In this document: positions 1 to 5,925 of the stretch, one piece after another
How the letters are laid out: the number at the start of each line of letters is the position of its first letter
Numbering within the stretch: position 1 is the first letter of the stretch
Source: JAYEID01 sp964581885
Lineage (GTDB): Bacteria > Patescibacteriota > WWE3 > JAUXAW01 > JAYEID01
Assembly: GCA_964581885.1 (NCBI GenBank)
Contig: CAZOPS010000025.1
Span: 1-10,788, forward strand
DNA length: 10,788 nt
Direction of reading: 5' to 3'
Translations under genes and position numbers: made by a program
The notes under the pieces: model-generated
Database searches by the model: none
What the model saw: the letters and a program-made list of their open reading frames with translations, nothing else
What the model was told of the DNA's origin: nothing

Positions 1-55
1 CGAACCACGATTGGCGGGATCAAAACCCGCTGTCCTACCATTAGACGACCTCCCA
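1..55 (-). tRNA. trnQ: tRNA-Gln(UUG), 3' end cut by the window edge
   Basis: Read on the minus strand, the 5' end lies at base 55. A 7-nt acceptor 5' half (TGGGAGG) is followed by a D arm (GTC...GAC around TAATGGTAG), an anticodon stem GCGGG/CCCGC closing the 7-nt loop TTTTGAT, a 4-nt variable region and the start of the T arm (CGTGG then TTCG). The anticodon is TTG (bases 23-21), which reads CAA and so charges glutamine. The rest of the T arm and the acceptor 3' half lie before base 1. The first base is U, as in many tRNA-Gln. Confidence 0.93.
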
Positions 56-90
56 TCGTACCAGATGACTCGGCACGGAAGTATAGGCTT

Positions 91-99
91 ATTATACCA
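91..99 (-). promoter_or_regulatory. Extended -10 promoter of the tRNA-Gln gene
   Basis: On the minus strand the sequence reads TGG-TATAAT, a perfect -10 hexamer with an upstream TGn extension. No good -35 box is visible at 16-18 bp, which is normal for extended -10 promoters. Transcription would start near base 84, giving a 5' leader of about 30 nt before the tRNA. The remaining sequence from 100 to about 280 shows no gene that I can support. Confidence 0.7.
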
Positions 100-282
100 A
101 AAACTTGTATTGAAAGCGAGAACTTGAGGTTACACCGGGCTTTGGGGCAAGTTGCTTTTATGAATTAGCATTTGGGTATGCTGTAGTTTGGAAGTAATTT
201 TTTGTGTTTAATTAGCGTAGCAAACGAACACCACCAAAAGCCCTGCCCGACTTCATCTTATCTTTCGTAATTGATCTGATAA

Positions 283-311
283 TTGACTTTTATATTCTTG
301 TTCTCTATCAT
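283..311 (+). promoter_or_regulatory. Sigma70-type promoter giving a leaderless start for the excalibur gene
   Basis: TTGACT (283-288), a 17-bp spacer and TATCAT (306-311) form a good housekeeping-type promoter. The expected transcription start is at or next to base 318, the A of the ATG, so the message would be leaderless. No Shine-Dalgarno-like sequence precedes the ATG, which fits. Confidence 0.72.
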
Positions 312-317
312 TTAGTT

Positions 318-806
318 ATGGCAAATAAAGAAGCTTCAAAGCAGCCAAAAAAAGAAAAATCTTCTTCCCCTAGTTTAAGAGCTAACAAAAAATTCCGGTT
401 GGGAGTGATTATTTTCCTGATGATTGTGGTGGGTGTACTTTTTGCTTTGTGGGAGAAGGCTCGTATTTTCCTAGCAGTATTGTTTTTAACATTACTTGCT
501 GCTTTTGGACTTGAAATTACTGAACATGACTGGGATTTGGGCAAGCTGATTGAAACTGGTTCTTTCCAAGAGTCACAAGTTGCCCGGGACGAGTCTGGGA
601 ATATCTTGTTTGACAAAGAGGGTAATGTTACCACTAATGCTTCCAAGGGAAAGCCAGCAGATGAATATAATTGCAGTGATTTTGAAACTCAAGAAGAAGC
701 GCAGAGGTTTTTTGAAAGTCTAGGCGGAAGAGGAAATGATGTCCACCGCCTTGACGGCGATAATGACGGTATTGCTTGCGAAGCCCTTCCAAAGGTGGGC
801 GATTAA
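318..806 (+). CDS. Membrane protein with C-terminal excalibur (calcium-binding-like) domain
   Basis: A 162-residue protein of unknown specific function. A lysine-rich cytoplasmic N-terminus (residues 1-26) is followed by two hydrophobic stretches (about 27-44 and 49-66), a polar linker and a C-terminal excalibur domain (about 115-158). The domain shows the family hallmarks: Cys119 in YNCSDF, the DxDxDG loop D146/D148/D150-G151, and Cys154-Glu155. The two cysteines are placed to form a disulfide and the Asp loop resembles an EF-hand calcium site. Excalibur domains usually sit on secreted or surface proteins, sometimes with nuclease domains; no nuclease domain is present here. With two membrane spans and a positive N-terminus, the simple topology would leave both ends inside, which is odd for a calcium-binding module. 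One hydrophobic stretch may not span, or the domain may work inside. The ATG is supported by the promoter placed just before it. Confidence 0.8.
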   Translation: MANKEASKQPKKEKSSSPSLRANKKFRLGVIIFLMIVVGVLFALWEKARIFLAVLFLTLLAAFGLEITEHDWDLGKLIETGSFQESQVARDESGNILFDKEGNVTTNASKGKPADEYNCSDFETQEEAQRFFESLGGRGNDVHRLDGDNDGIACEALPKVGD

Positions 807-889
807 CCTTCTTGCCTCAGCTTTTTAAATACTAGAAAACGGTATAAAGGCTATTGTTGCACCATTCCGGGTATTTATCTGGCCTTTGG

Positions 890-918
890 TTGACTTATTT
901 TTGTGTGTTTTGTACTAT
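890..918 (+). promoter_or_regulatory. Sigma70-type promoter for the DedA/VTT-YvcK-MazG cluster
   Basis: TTGACT (890-895), a 17-bp spacer and TACTAT (913-918). The predicted transcription start is near base 925, only about 3 nt before the ATG at 928, so the message is nearly leaderless. The -35 hexamer and spacer length are identical to those of the promoter at 283-311. Confidence 0.72.
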
Positions 919-927
919 TAACAGCGT

Positions 928-1611
928 ATGTTTCAGAATTTTACACAAGCAGTTTTAGAGTGGGTTCAAAATTATCGGGCTTTTGGTGTGTTTTTGGGCG
1001 GTTTTGCGGAAGCAATAATTGTTCCTATTCCTTCCCCCCTTATTACTATGTCTGCGGGGTTTCTTTTGGTACCAGAAAGAATTTTTATCCAAGCTTTGCC
1101 GCAGCTTTTTACTAAAATTGCAGTGCCTTACGCAGTTGGCGCTACTTTAGGTAATTTGACTGTTTATTGGCCCACTTATTACGCGGGGAAGTTTTTTGTA
1201 GATAAATTTTCTAAGTTTTTGGATTTTTCCTGGCGGGATGTGCAGCTTATTAGGCTAAAGTTTGATGAGGGCACTTGGGACGAAAAAATAATTGTAATTT
1301 TGCGCGCTGTGCCCCTTCTTCCTGTGTCATTGATTACGGCAGTGGGTGGTGCTTTGCGCTTAGAGTGGAAGAAGTTTTTCCTTTTAAGTTGCTTAGGGTT
1401 AATTCCTCGTGGTTTTATTTTGGCTATAGTAGGCTGGTGGTCCAAGGATACTTATATGTCTTTGGCTGAGGGTTTGGATAGGGTGGAAACTTATATCTCC
1501 TTGGCTTTTTTGGTTTTGACTTGGATTGTCTTTTATGTTCTCTTCCGCAATCGGGAACGCTGGTTAATTGGTACTTCAGATCCTTCCAAACTTGAAGACC
1601 TCGACAGCTAA
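928..1611 (+). CDS. DedA/VTT-domain (SNARE-associated Golgi family) membrane protein
   Basis: A 227-residue polytopic membrane protein of the DedA/VTT family, whose members act as lipid scramblases or transporters, often with proton-motive-force links (family knowledge). Visible hallmarks are the re-entrant segment near residues 26-48 with Glu28 and the PIPSP proline cluster followed by an Ala-Gly pair; a second conserved region around GNLTVYW and YYAGK; and the later Arg126 in LRAVPLLPVS, followed by a Gly-rich turn (VGGAL) and FF, matching the family's R-x-x-P...G...F pattern. A final hydrophobic helix lies near residues 190-207. Length is typical for the family. The ATG has no Shine-Dalgarno site but sits just downstream of a good promoter. 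The next gene begins about 49 bp after the stop, or overlaps it if its TTG start is used, so the two are probably co-transcribed. Confidence 0.85.
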   Translation: MFQNFTQAVLEWVQNYRAFGVFLGGFAEAIIVPIPSPLITMSAGFLLVPERIFIQALPQLFTKIAVPYAVGATLGNLTVYWPTYYAGKFFVDKFSKFLDFSWRDVQLIRLKFDEGTWDEKIIVILRAVPLLPVSLITAVGGALRLEWKKFFLLSCLGLIPRGFILAIVGWWSKDTYMSLAEGLDRVETYISLAFLVLTWIVFYVLFRNRERWLIGTSDPSKLEDLDS

Positions 1612-1660
1612 ATTTACTGTCTTTTGTGAGAGTTTAGATTACGCACCGTTAAAAGATACA

Positions 1661-2650
1661 GTGGAAGGAAAAAGAATTGTTTGTGTTGGGGGAGGAACAG
1701 GTAGTTTTGTTGTCCTCTCCGGCCTAAAAAAATATACTAGTCCCTCAGCAATTGTTTCTATGGCAGATAGTGGCGGCAGTGCCAAGAAAGAGCGGGATGA
1801 GTGGGGTCTTTTGCCTGTTTCGGACGTAAGGAAAGCACTTCTTGCACTTGCTGAGGTTGATGATGAACGTTCTCGCGTGTTGCGGGAACTTTTTAATTAT
1901 CGGTTTGCGAATGGGGTGGGTTTGTCGGGGATGACTTTTGGTAATTTACTTTTGGTTGCTCTTACCAATGTCTCAGGATCGCAGGCTGAAGCTATTCAAG
2001 AAGCTTGTTATCTTTTGAATATTAAAGGAAATATATATCCTGTCACATATGAGCAGTCTAACCTAGTAGTAAGATATTCCGATGGGACAGAGATTGTGGG
2101 GGAGCATGTGCTGGATCAGTTTTTGGAGCGGTATCCGGAAAAAGATGACGTGCATGTAGAAAACATTTATCTTTTACCTTCAGCAGAAGCTAATCCCCAG
2201 GCTCTGGATGCAATTGAAAACGCAGACTTAATTGTGTTTCCGCCTGGTGACTTGTATGGAAGTATTCTTGCTAATTTAGCGGTTAATGGAATTAGGGAAG
2301 CGATTTGTGCTTCTTCTGCGGAAAGGGCTTACATAATGAATTTGGTAACAAAATTTGGGCAGACTAATGATTTTAAAGCTTCGGATCATGTGGAGGAAAT
2401 AGAGAAATGTTTGGGTTGTTCCTTGGATTTTATTTTGGTTAATAACTCGCCCTTGCCAGAGGAAGTTTTGCTTCAATATGAGGATGAAAAATCCTTTCCT
2501 GTTGAAGATGACTTGGGTGAGGATCAAAGAGTTATTCGCGGTGACTTCTTAGCGCAGGAGCTTCCGGAGAAACAAGAAGGAGACGAACTTAAAAGAAGTC
2601 TTGTCCGGCACGACCCGGACGAGTTAGCAAAAGAGTTGATTGATCTGTAG
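1661..2650 (+). CDS. yvcK: YvcK/CofD-like nucleotide-sugar-binding protein (gluconeogenesis factor family)
   Basis: About 330 residues of the YvcK/CofD-like fold. In Bacillus, YvcK binds UDP-sugars and is needed for normal cell shape and growth on gluconeogenic carbon (family knowledge); the role here is inferred. Motifs: a Rossmann-type GGGTG loop at residues 10-14, a MADSGG segment at 34-39 where YvcK proteins usually have a DDGGSSG-like loop, GMTFGNLLL at about 90-98 in place of GHSLGN, the phosphate-loop-like PPGDLYGS at 194-201, and a TNDFKASDHV segment like the family's TDGFTASDHV. The acidic C-terminal tail (after about 270) is not part of the core. Start choice is uncertain. GTG at 1661 places GGGTG right after the N-terminus, as in the family. 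An in-frame TTG at 1568 would add 31 unconserved residues and overlap the DedA gene by 44 bp. Neither has a clear Shine-Dalgarno site. Confidence 0.85.
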   Translation: MEGKRIVCVGGGTGSFVVLSGLKKYTSPSAIVSMADSGGSAKKERDEWGLLPVSDVRKALLALAEVDDERSRVLRELFNYRFANGVGLSGMTFGNLLLVALTNVSGSQAEAIQEACYLLNIKGNIYPVTYEQSNLVVRYSDGTEIVGEHVLDQFLERYPEKDDVHVENIYLLPSAEANPQALDAIENADLIVFPPGDLYGSILANLAVNGIREAICASSAERAYIMNLVTKFGQTNDFKASDHVEEIEKCLGCSLDFILVNNSPLPEEVLLQYEDEKSFPVEDDLGEDQRVIRGDFLAQELPEKQEGDELKRSLVRHDPDELAKELIDL

Positions 2651-2686
2651 ATCCCCATCTGACCCTATCTTTACCAGATTTTTTTG

Positions 2687-2695
2687 TGGTATACT
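2687..2695 (+). promoter_or_regulatory. Extended -10 promoter giving a leaderless start for the MazG-like gene
   Basis: TGG-TATACT (TGn plus a near-consensus -10 at 2690-2695). Exactly six bases separate the -10 from GTG 2702, so transcription should start at or beside that codon. The sequence TTTGTGGTA here (2683-2691) recurs at the VanW promoter (7352-7360) at the same distance from the start codon. This argues for GTG 2702 over an upstream in-frame TTG at 2684, which lies inside the promoter. Confidence 0.68.
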
Positions 2696-2701
2696 TTTGG
2701 T

Positions 2702-2992
2702 GTGAGTATTTCTTGTGAAGACTTGCAGAAAAAAACAAAGGAAGTTTATGATCAAAACGGGTGGGAAACTGATTCAACTCTCCTTACTGTGGCTATGGGG
2801 GAGGAATTAGGGGAGCTTTGCGCTCGCTGGTTGGCTGAACACCCTGACTATGAGAAAAATGTTGATGACACAGATGATCTTGTTGACAATATCGGAGATT
2901 TGGGGCAATTGGTTTTGGCGTTTTGCAATAATGAAGGAATAGATTTTGCTGAGGCTGTAAGAGGATCTTTGGAGAAGAGAAAGAAGGAGTAG
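2702..2992 (+). CDS. MazG-like nucleotide pyrophosphohydrolase
   Basis: A 96-residue all-alpha protein of the MazG-like NTP pyrophosphohydrolase superfamily. Members hydrolyse (d)NTPs to the monophosphate and pyrophosphate, and can clean modified nucleotides from the pool. The first metal-binding motif is clear: EELGEL at residues 34-39 with Glu34, Glu35 and Glu38. The second motif is DNIGDLGQL (62-70), where Asp62 and Asp66 stand in for the usual EExxD; the second-position Glu is Asn63. The C-terminal segment NNEGIDFAEAV resembles the typical helix that ends these proteins. Substrate cannot be told from sequence. In E. coli, MazG has been linked to ppGpp levels, which may matter given the two RSH genes downstream, but that link is only a suggestion here. 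The gene lies 51 bp after the YvcK gene and has its own promoter. Confidence 0.78.
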   Translation: MSISCEDLQKKTKEVYDQNGWETDSTLLTVAMGEELGELCARWLAEHPDYEKNVDDTDDLVDNIGDLGQLVLAFCNNEGIDFAEAVRGSLEKRKKE

Positions 2993-3005
2993 CGATTTGC
3001 CCTTC

Positions 3006-3036
3006 GACGCGTCCACGAATCCGCCAGCCGGCGGAT
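3006..3036. repeat. GC-rich palindromic segment with a 7-bp hairpin
   Basis: In otherwise AT-rich intergenic DNA there is an 8-bp palindrome GACGCGTC (3006-3013), followed by the hairpin ATCCGCC-AGCC-GGCGGAT (3019-3036; 7-bp stem, 4-nt loop). It lies just after the MazG-like gene. No T-run follows, so a classical intrinsic terminator is not supported. It may be a small dispersed palindromic repeat or a hairpin stabilising the transcript 3' end. Confidence 0.55.
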
Positions 3037-3102
3037 CGGTCCTTGTTTAGGGTTTGGGAAGTTTTAAAACTCATTTTATTCGTTAAAAATTTTTAAAAGG
3101 CG

Positions 3103-3108
3103 GGTGAT
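3103..3108 (+). promoter_or_regulatory. Shine-Dalgarno-like site of the NYN gene
   Basis: GGTGAT, complementary to the ATCACC portion of the usual 16S rRNA 3' end, ends 5 bases before ATG 3114. It is the only convincing Shine-Dalgarno-like site before a start codon in this window; the other genes have none and several have promoters abutting the start codon. Confidence 0.5.
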
Positions 3109-3113
3109 AATTT

Positions 3114-3635
3114 ATGGCATTTAGAAAAGATTTTAGAAAACATCCTTCCCAAAGAGTGGGTGTGTTTGTGGATGTTCAAAATATGTATTATTCAGCAAAG
3201 AATTTGTTTGAAGGTGCAAAAGTAGATTTTGGCCAAGTACTTTCTGTTGCTGTTTCTGGGCGACAACTTATTCGGGCTATGGCTTATGTTATTCGTGCAG
3301 ATGTTGGAGAAGAGGAAGCTTTTTATGAAGCTCTTGAGAAGCAGGGTTACGAAGTAATGGCAAAAGATTTGCAAGTTTTTGCTGGTGGTGCAAAAAAAGG
3401 TGACTGGGATGTAGGGCTGGCAATTGATGCTATCCGCGCTGCTGATAAATTGGATACTATTGTGTTGGTTAGTGGTGATGGTGATTTTGCTCCTCTAGTT
3501 GATTATTTACAAAATAATAAAGGTTGTCGTGTAGAAGTGGTAGCTTTTGAAAAGACCTGCTCAAGCAAACTTGTTGAAGAAGCAGACGATTTTCTTGATT
3601 TGGAAAGTGATACCAAACGGTTTTTGATAAAATAA
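3114..3635 (+). CDS. NYN-domain (LabA/DUF88-type, PIN-like) putative ribonuclease
   Basis: A 173-residue single-domain protein of the NYN family, which shares the PIN/FLAP-nuclease fold and is thought to act as a metal-dependent RNase in RNA processing or decay. The conserved acidic residues are all in place: Asp20 and Asn23 in VFVDVQN, Asp97/Asp99 in KKGDWDV followed by Asp105 in AIDAI, and Asp122/Asp124 in VSGDGDFAPLV. The segment after the last motif (RVEVVAF, SSKLVEEADDFLDL) is the usual LabA-like end of the fold. The N-terminus is basic (about 10 residues) and may contact nucleic acid. No partner domain is present. The substrate is unknown. It stands alone between a GC-rich palindrome and a MITE-like element, so context does not reveal its pathway. 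Confidence 0.85.
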   Translation: MAFRKDFRKHPSQRVGVFVDVQNMYYSAKNLFEGAKVDFGQVLSVAVSGRQLIRAMAYVIRADVGEEEAFYEALEKQGYEVMAKDLQVFAGGAKKGDWDVGLAIDAIRAADKLDTIVLVSGDGDFAPLVDYLQNNKGCRVEVVAFEKTCSSKLVEEADDFLDLESDTKRFLIK

Positions 3636-3647
3636 TAAGGAACAAAT

Positions 3648-3829
3648 TCTAAATCCTAATATCTAAATTCTAAACAAATTCAAATGACTAAGCTCAGCTT
3701 GGTTAAATTACGCTGAGCGTGATGACCAAAATTTAAATTTTGGAAACTTTGGCTAGTTAATTTCTTTGTTTTTGTCATTTGAATATTTGTGCTTGTTTAG
3801 GATTTCGGATTTCGTGCTTCGAATTTAGG
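3648..3829. repeat. MITE-like inverted-repeat element built from degenerate heptamers
   Basis: This non-coding element fills the space between the NYN and DUF2207 genes. A perfect 11-bp inverted repeat, ATTCAAATGAC (3678-3688) and GTCATTTGAAT (3774-3784), is flanked outward by arms made of 7-bp units. The right arm reads GTTTAGG, ATTTCGG, ATTTCGT, GCTTCGA, ATTTAGG (3795-3829). The left arm, on the minus strand, reads GTTTAGA, ATTTAGA, TATTAGG, ATTTAGA (3675 down to 3648). Inside lie GCTCAGC/GCTGAGC (3692-3698 and 3712-3718) and the perfect 18-bp palindrome CCAAAATTTAAATTTTGG (3726-3743). There is no open reading frame of note, so it would depend on another element for any mobility. No target-site duplication is obvious. 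The right arm ends 2 bp before the next start codon and may contain that gene's promoter. Confidence 0.6.
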
Positions 3830-3831
3830 CT

Positions 3832-5772
3832 GTGAAGAAGTTAATCCTTTCTATATTACTATACCTCGCCACCCCTCTTTTCTTTGTGGTTCCCGCCTTT
3901 GCCAAGGATTATTCTATTGGCGAAGTTAATATTATTGTGGATATTCAGAAAGATAGGTCTTTTAATGTTGAGGAAACCCGTGTTTATAGTTTTGAAGGTT
4001 CCTTTTCTTGGGCAGATTTGTGGATTCCAACCAAAATAAAGCGTGATGGAAATACTTACGATGTTTCTGTTTCTAACTTTGAGGTTCGGGACGAGACCGG
4101 GAGTTTGCTTGAGACAGAAGTTCGTCCAAACAAGGAAAGCTTTTATGCTAAGTGGTTTTATTCTGCCCAAAATGAGAAAAGAACTTTTACCTGGTCTTAC
4201 ACTGTAACCGGCGATGCAATTAGAAAATATGAGGATGTTGCAGAGTTTTATTGGCAGGTTGTTGGAGATGAATGGCAAAAATCAGCTGGGCCCGTGACTG
4301 TTCTTGTGCGGTTACCTCCTGGGGCAGGGGAAGATGAAATCCAAGTTTATGGTCATTTGCCAACAAAGGAACTTCTAGATATTGGTGGTCCTGAGGTAAC
4401 CGATTCGAAGATAATTAATGCGCAAACTGTGCGGTTTACTGTTCCTCGATTGCTTGCAGAAGCCTACTTGGAAGTTCGAGTTCTTTTTCCTCCCCAGCTT
4501 GTAACTGGTCCAACCTCGGGAAAGAAATCTTTGGAAGAAATAAAAGCAGAAGAGGCGCAATTTGTAGAACAAACAGTTGCAACTTCTAAAAGAAGGCAGC
4601 TGGTTGCTAGAGCAATTTTAGGGTATGTGCTTATTGTTATTCCCCTTTCTGTTATTGTTTGGCTTTATTTTTACTGGCGAGCTTGGAAAAAACACGGCAA
4701 AGAGCACCGCTTTCCAGATATTCCCAAATATGTTCGCGAACTGCCTTCTGATTTACCCCCAGCAATGGTAGATGTTCTTTTGCAGCAGGGAGGTAAACCT
4801 AGCACTGATGCCTTTGTGGCAACTATTTTTGATTTGGCAAGGAGGGGCTATATTCGGATGGAGGATGAGACGGAAATAAAGTCAGGATTGCTTAGAACCA
4901 AGAAGAAAGTCAAAACTAAGCTAATACGCGAAGAAGGGGATATTGAAAACCTTCGGGATTTTGAGCAAATGATACTTATTTTTATTTTTAGTGTTGTTCC
5001 TACAGAAAGTGGGAGTGCCCAAAATCTTGCCAAACTATTTTCGGATGTTTTTGGGAGTGACTCTCAAGATTTTTCGACAGTTAAAGGCAGTTTGATGTTT
5101 TCTGAATTAAAAGAATACATAGAGAAGAATAACGTAATTTTTCGGGATTGGTTTAAAAATTGGCAGGAAGAAGTTGTGAATGAGATTGAGGTAGCAGGAT
5201 TTTTGGAGAAAGGACGCATACCTGTGTCTAGGCGTTTGGGAATTATTGCAATTCTTATCTTTGTTTTCTTGTTTTTGCCCTTGCCCTTGTTGATTTCAGG
5301 ATTAGCTACGGGTGCTTTGTGGGTGGCGTATTTTGTTTTAGTTTTAATCTTAATTCCCAAGCTTAAGAAGTGGAAAAAGGAATGGGCGAGAGAGGCGGCA
5401 GAATGGCGGGCATTTAAAAATTTTTTGGATGACTTTTCTAGCTTCAAAGAAATACCGCCGGAGGCATATAAACTTTGGGAGCATTATCTGGTTTACGGTG
5501 TGCTTTTTGGCAATGCGAAAGCGATATTGGACGCTTTGCCAGTAATTTTGGAAGATCCCCGCGCTGCTCAGGCCGTTTGGTATTCAAGTACTACCGGGGG
5601 AACTATTTCCGGAGCCTCTGTTGCTTCTATATCTTCCATGGCTAACAGTATTTCTAACTTAAGTTCTTCAATGCGCTCTGTTTCTGCTTCTTCTATGTCC
5701 TCTGGTAGTGGGGGTGGTTTTTCCGGAGGCGGTGGCGGAGGCGGAGGCGGCGGTGGTGGCGGCGCAGGCTAA
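3832..5772 (+). CDS. DUF2207 membrane protein with signal peptide and polyglycine tail
   Basis: A 646-residue protein that matches the DUF2207 (YciQ-like) family in every segment; its biochemical function is not known. A signal peptide (residues 1-24, cleavage after AFA) leads into a beta-rich outer domain (about 25-235). A membrane helix (about 260-282) is followed by the hallmark cytoplasmic segment PSDLPPAMVDVLL...FDLARRGYI (305-340), then a pair of membrane helices (about 469-515). The second hallmark, EWRAFKNFLDDFSSF...LWEHYLVYGVLFG, comes next, and the protein ends in a Ser-rich stretch and a glycine tail (624-646). GTG 3832 is the start because the signal peptide begins there directly. 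No Shine-Dalgarno site is seen. A weak -10 (TCGAAT, 3819-3824) lies inside the end of the upstream repeat element, 7 bases before the GTG. The gene is convergent with the left RSH gene. Confidence 0.88.
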   Translation: MKKLILSILLYLATPLFFVVPAFAKDYSIGEVNIIVDIQKDRSFNVEETRVYSFEGSFSWADLWIPTKIKRDGNTYDVSVSNFEVRDETGSLLETEVRPNKESFYAKWFYSAQNEKRTFTWSYTVTGDAIRKYEDVAEFYWQVVGDEWQKSAGPVTVLVRLPPGAGEDEIQVYGHLPTKELLDIGGPEVTDSKIINAQTVRFTVPRLLAEAYLEVRVLFPPQLVTGPTSGKKSLEEIKAEEAQFVEQTVATSKRRQLVARAILGYVLIVIPLSVIVWLYFYWRAWKKHGKEHRFPDIPKYVRELPSDLPPAMVDVLLQQGGKPSTDAFVATIFDLARRGYIRMEDETEIKSGLLRTKKKVKTKLIREEGDIENLRDFEQMILIFIFSVVPTESGSAQNLAKLFSDVFGSDSQDFSTVKGSLMFSELKEYIEKNNVIFRDWFKNWQEEVVNEIEVAGFLEKGRIPVSRRLGIIAILIFVFLFLPLPLLISGLATGALWVAYFVLVLILIPKLKKWKKEWAREAAEWRAFKNFLDDFSSFKEIPPEAYKLWEHYLVYGVLFGNAKAILDALPVILEDPRAAQAVWYSSTTGGTISGASVASISSMANSISNLSSSMRSVSASSMSSGSGGGFSGGGGGGGGGGGGGAG

Positions 5773-5803
5773 CCCCCATTTTAACCTGTCGCAACAGCCC
5801 CAT

Positions 5804-5920
5804 TATACCTCTGAGGTCTAGGATGTTGTGGGAATAGGCTTTAGAAGTGTATAAAAGCACAGCGTGCACAACATCCTTCTAGTAACTGTAACAGAGGCTT
5901 TTCTAGACCTCAGAGGTCTA
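5804..5920. terminator. Paired-palindrome stem structure in a convergent gap, possible bidirectional terminator
   Basis: Two copies of a 17-bp palindrome lie exactly 100 bp apart: TAGACCTCAGAGGTCTA (5904-5920, perfect around the central A) and TATACCTCTGAGGTCTA (5804-5820, one mismatch). Because each is a palindrome, the outer 14 bases also pair with each other (5807-5820 with 5907-5920). Just inside, GGATGTTGTG (5821-5830) pairs perfectly with CACAACATCC (5867-5876). The structure occupies almost all of the gap between the ends of two convergent genes and can fold on either strand, so a role in stopping both transcripts is plausible. There are no long T-runs, so it is not a textbook intrinsic terminator. 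It could instead be a small mobile palindromic repeat. Confidence 0.5.
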
Positions 5921-5925
5921 TTAAG

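Noticed and set aside
137..243. Inverted repeat GGGCTTT/AAAGCCC as a terminator or RNA structure
   Set aside because: Only 7 bp with arms about 90 bp apart and no supporting structure; expected by chance.
846..887. AAAGGC...GCCTTT inverted repeat after the excalibur gene as an intrinsic terminator
   Set aside because: A 6-bp stem with a 30-nt loop and no T-run directly after it; too weak.
2684..2701. TTG start for the MazG-like gene at 2684
   Set aside because: The codon overlaps the extended -10 element; GTG 2702 has the same promoter spacing as other genes in the window.
3795..3829. TTTAGG-like heptamers as telomeric repeats
   Set aside because: The units are degenerate, internal and arranged as an inverted pair; the resemblance to plant telomere repeats is coincidental.
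3640..3831. CRISPR array in the repeat-rich gap
   Set aside because: Repeats are 7-bp degenerate units and inverted arms, with no regularly spaced direct repeats or unique spacers.
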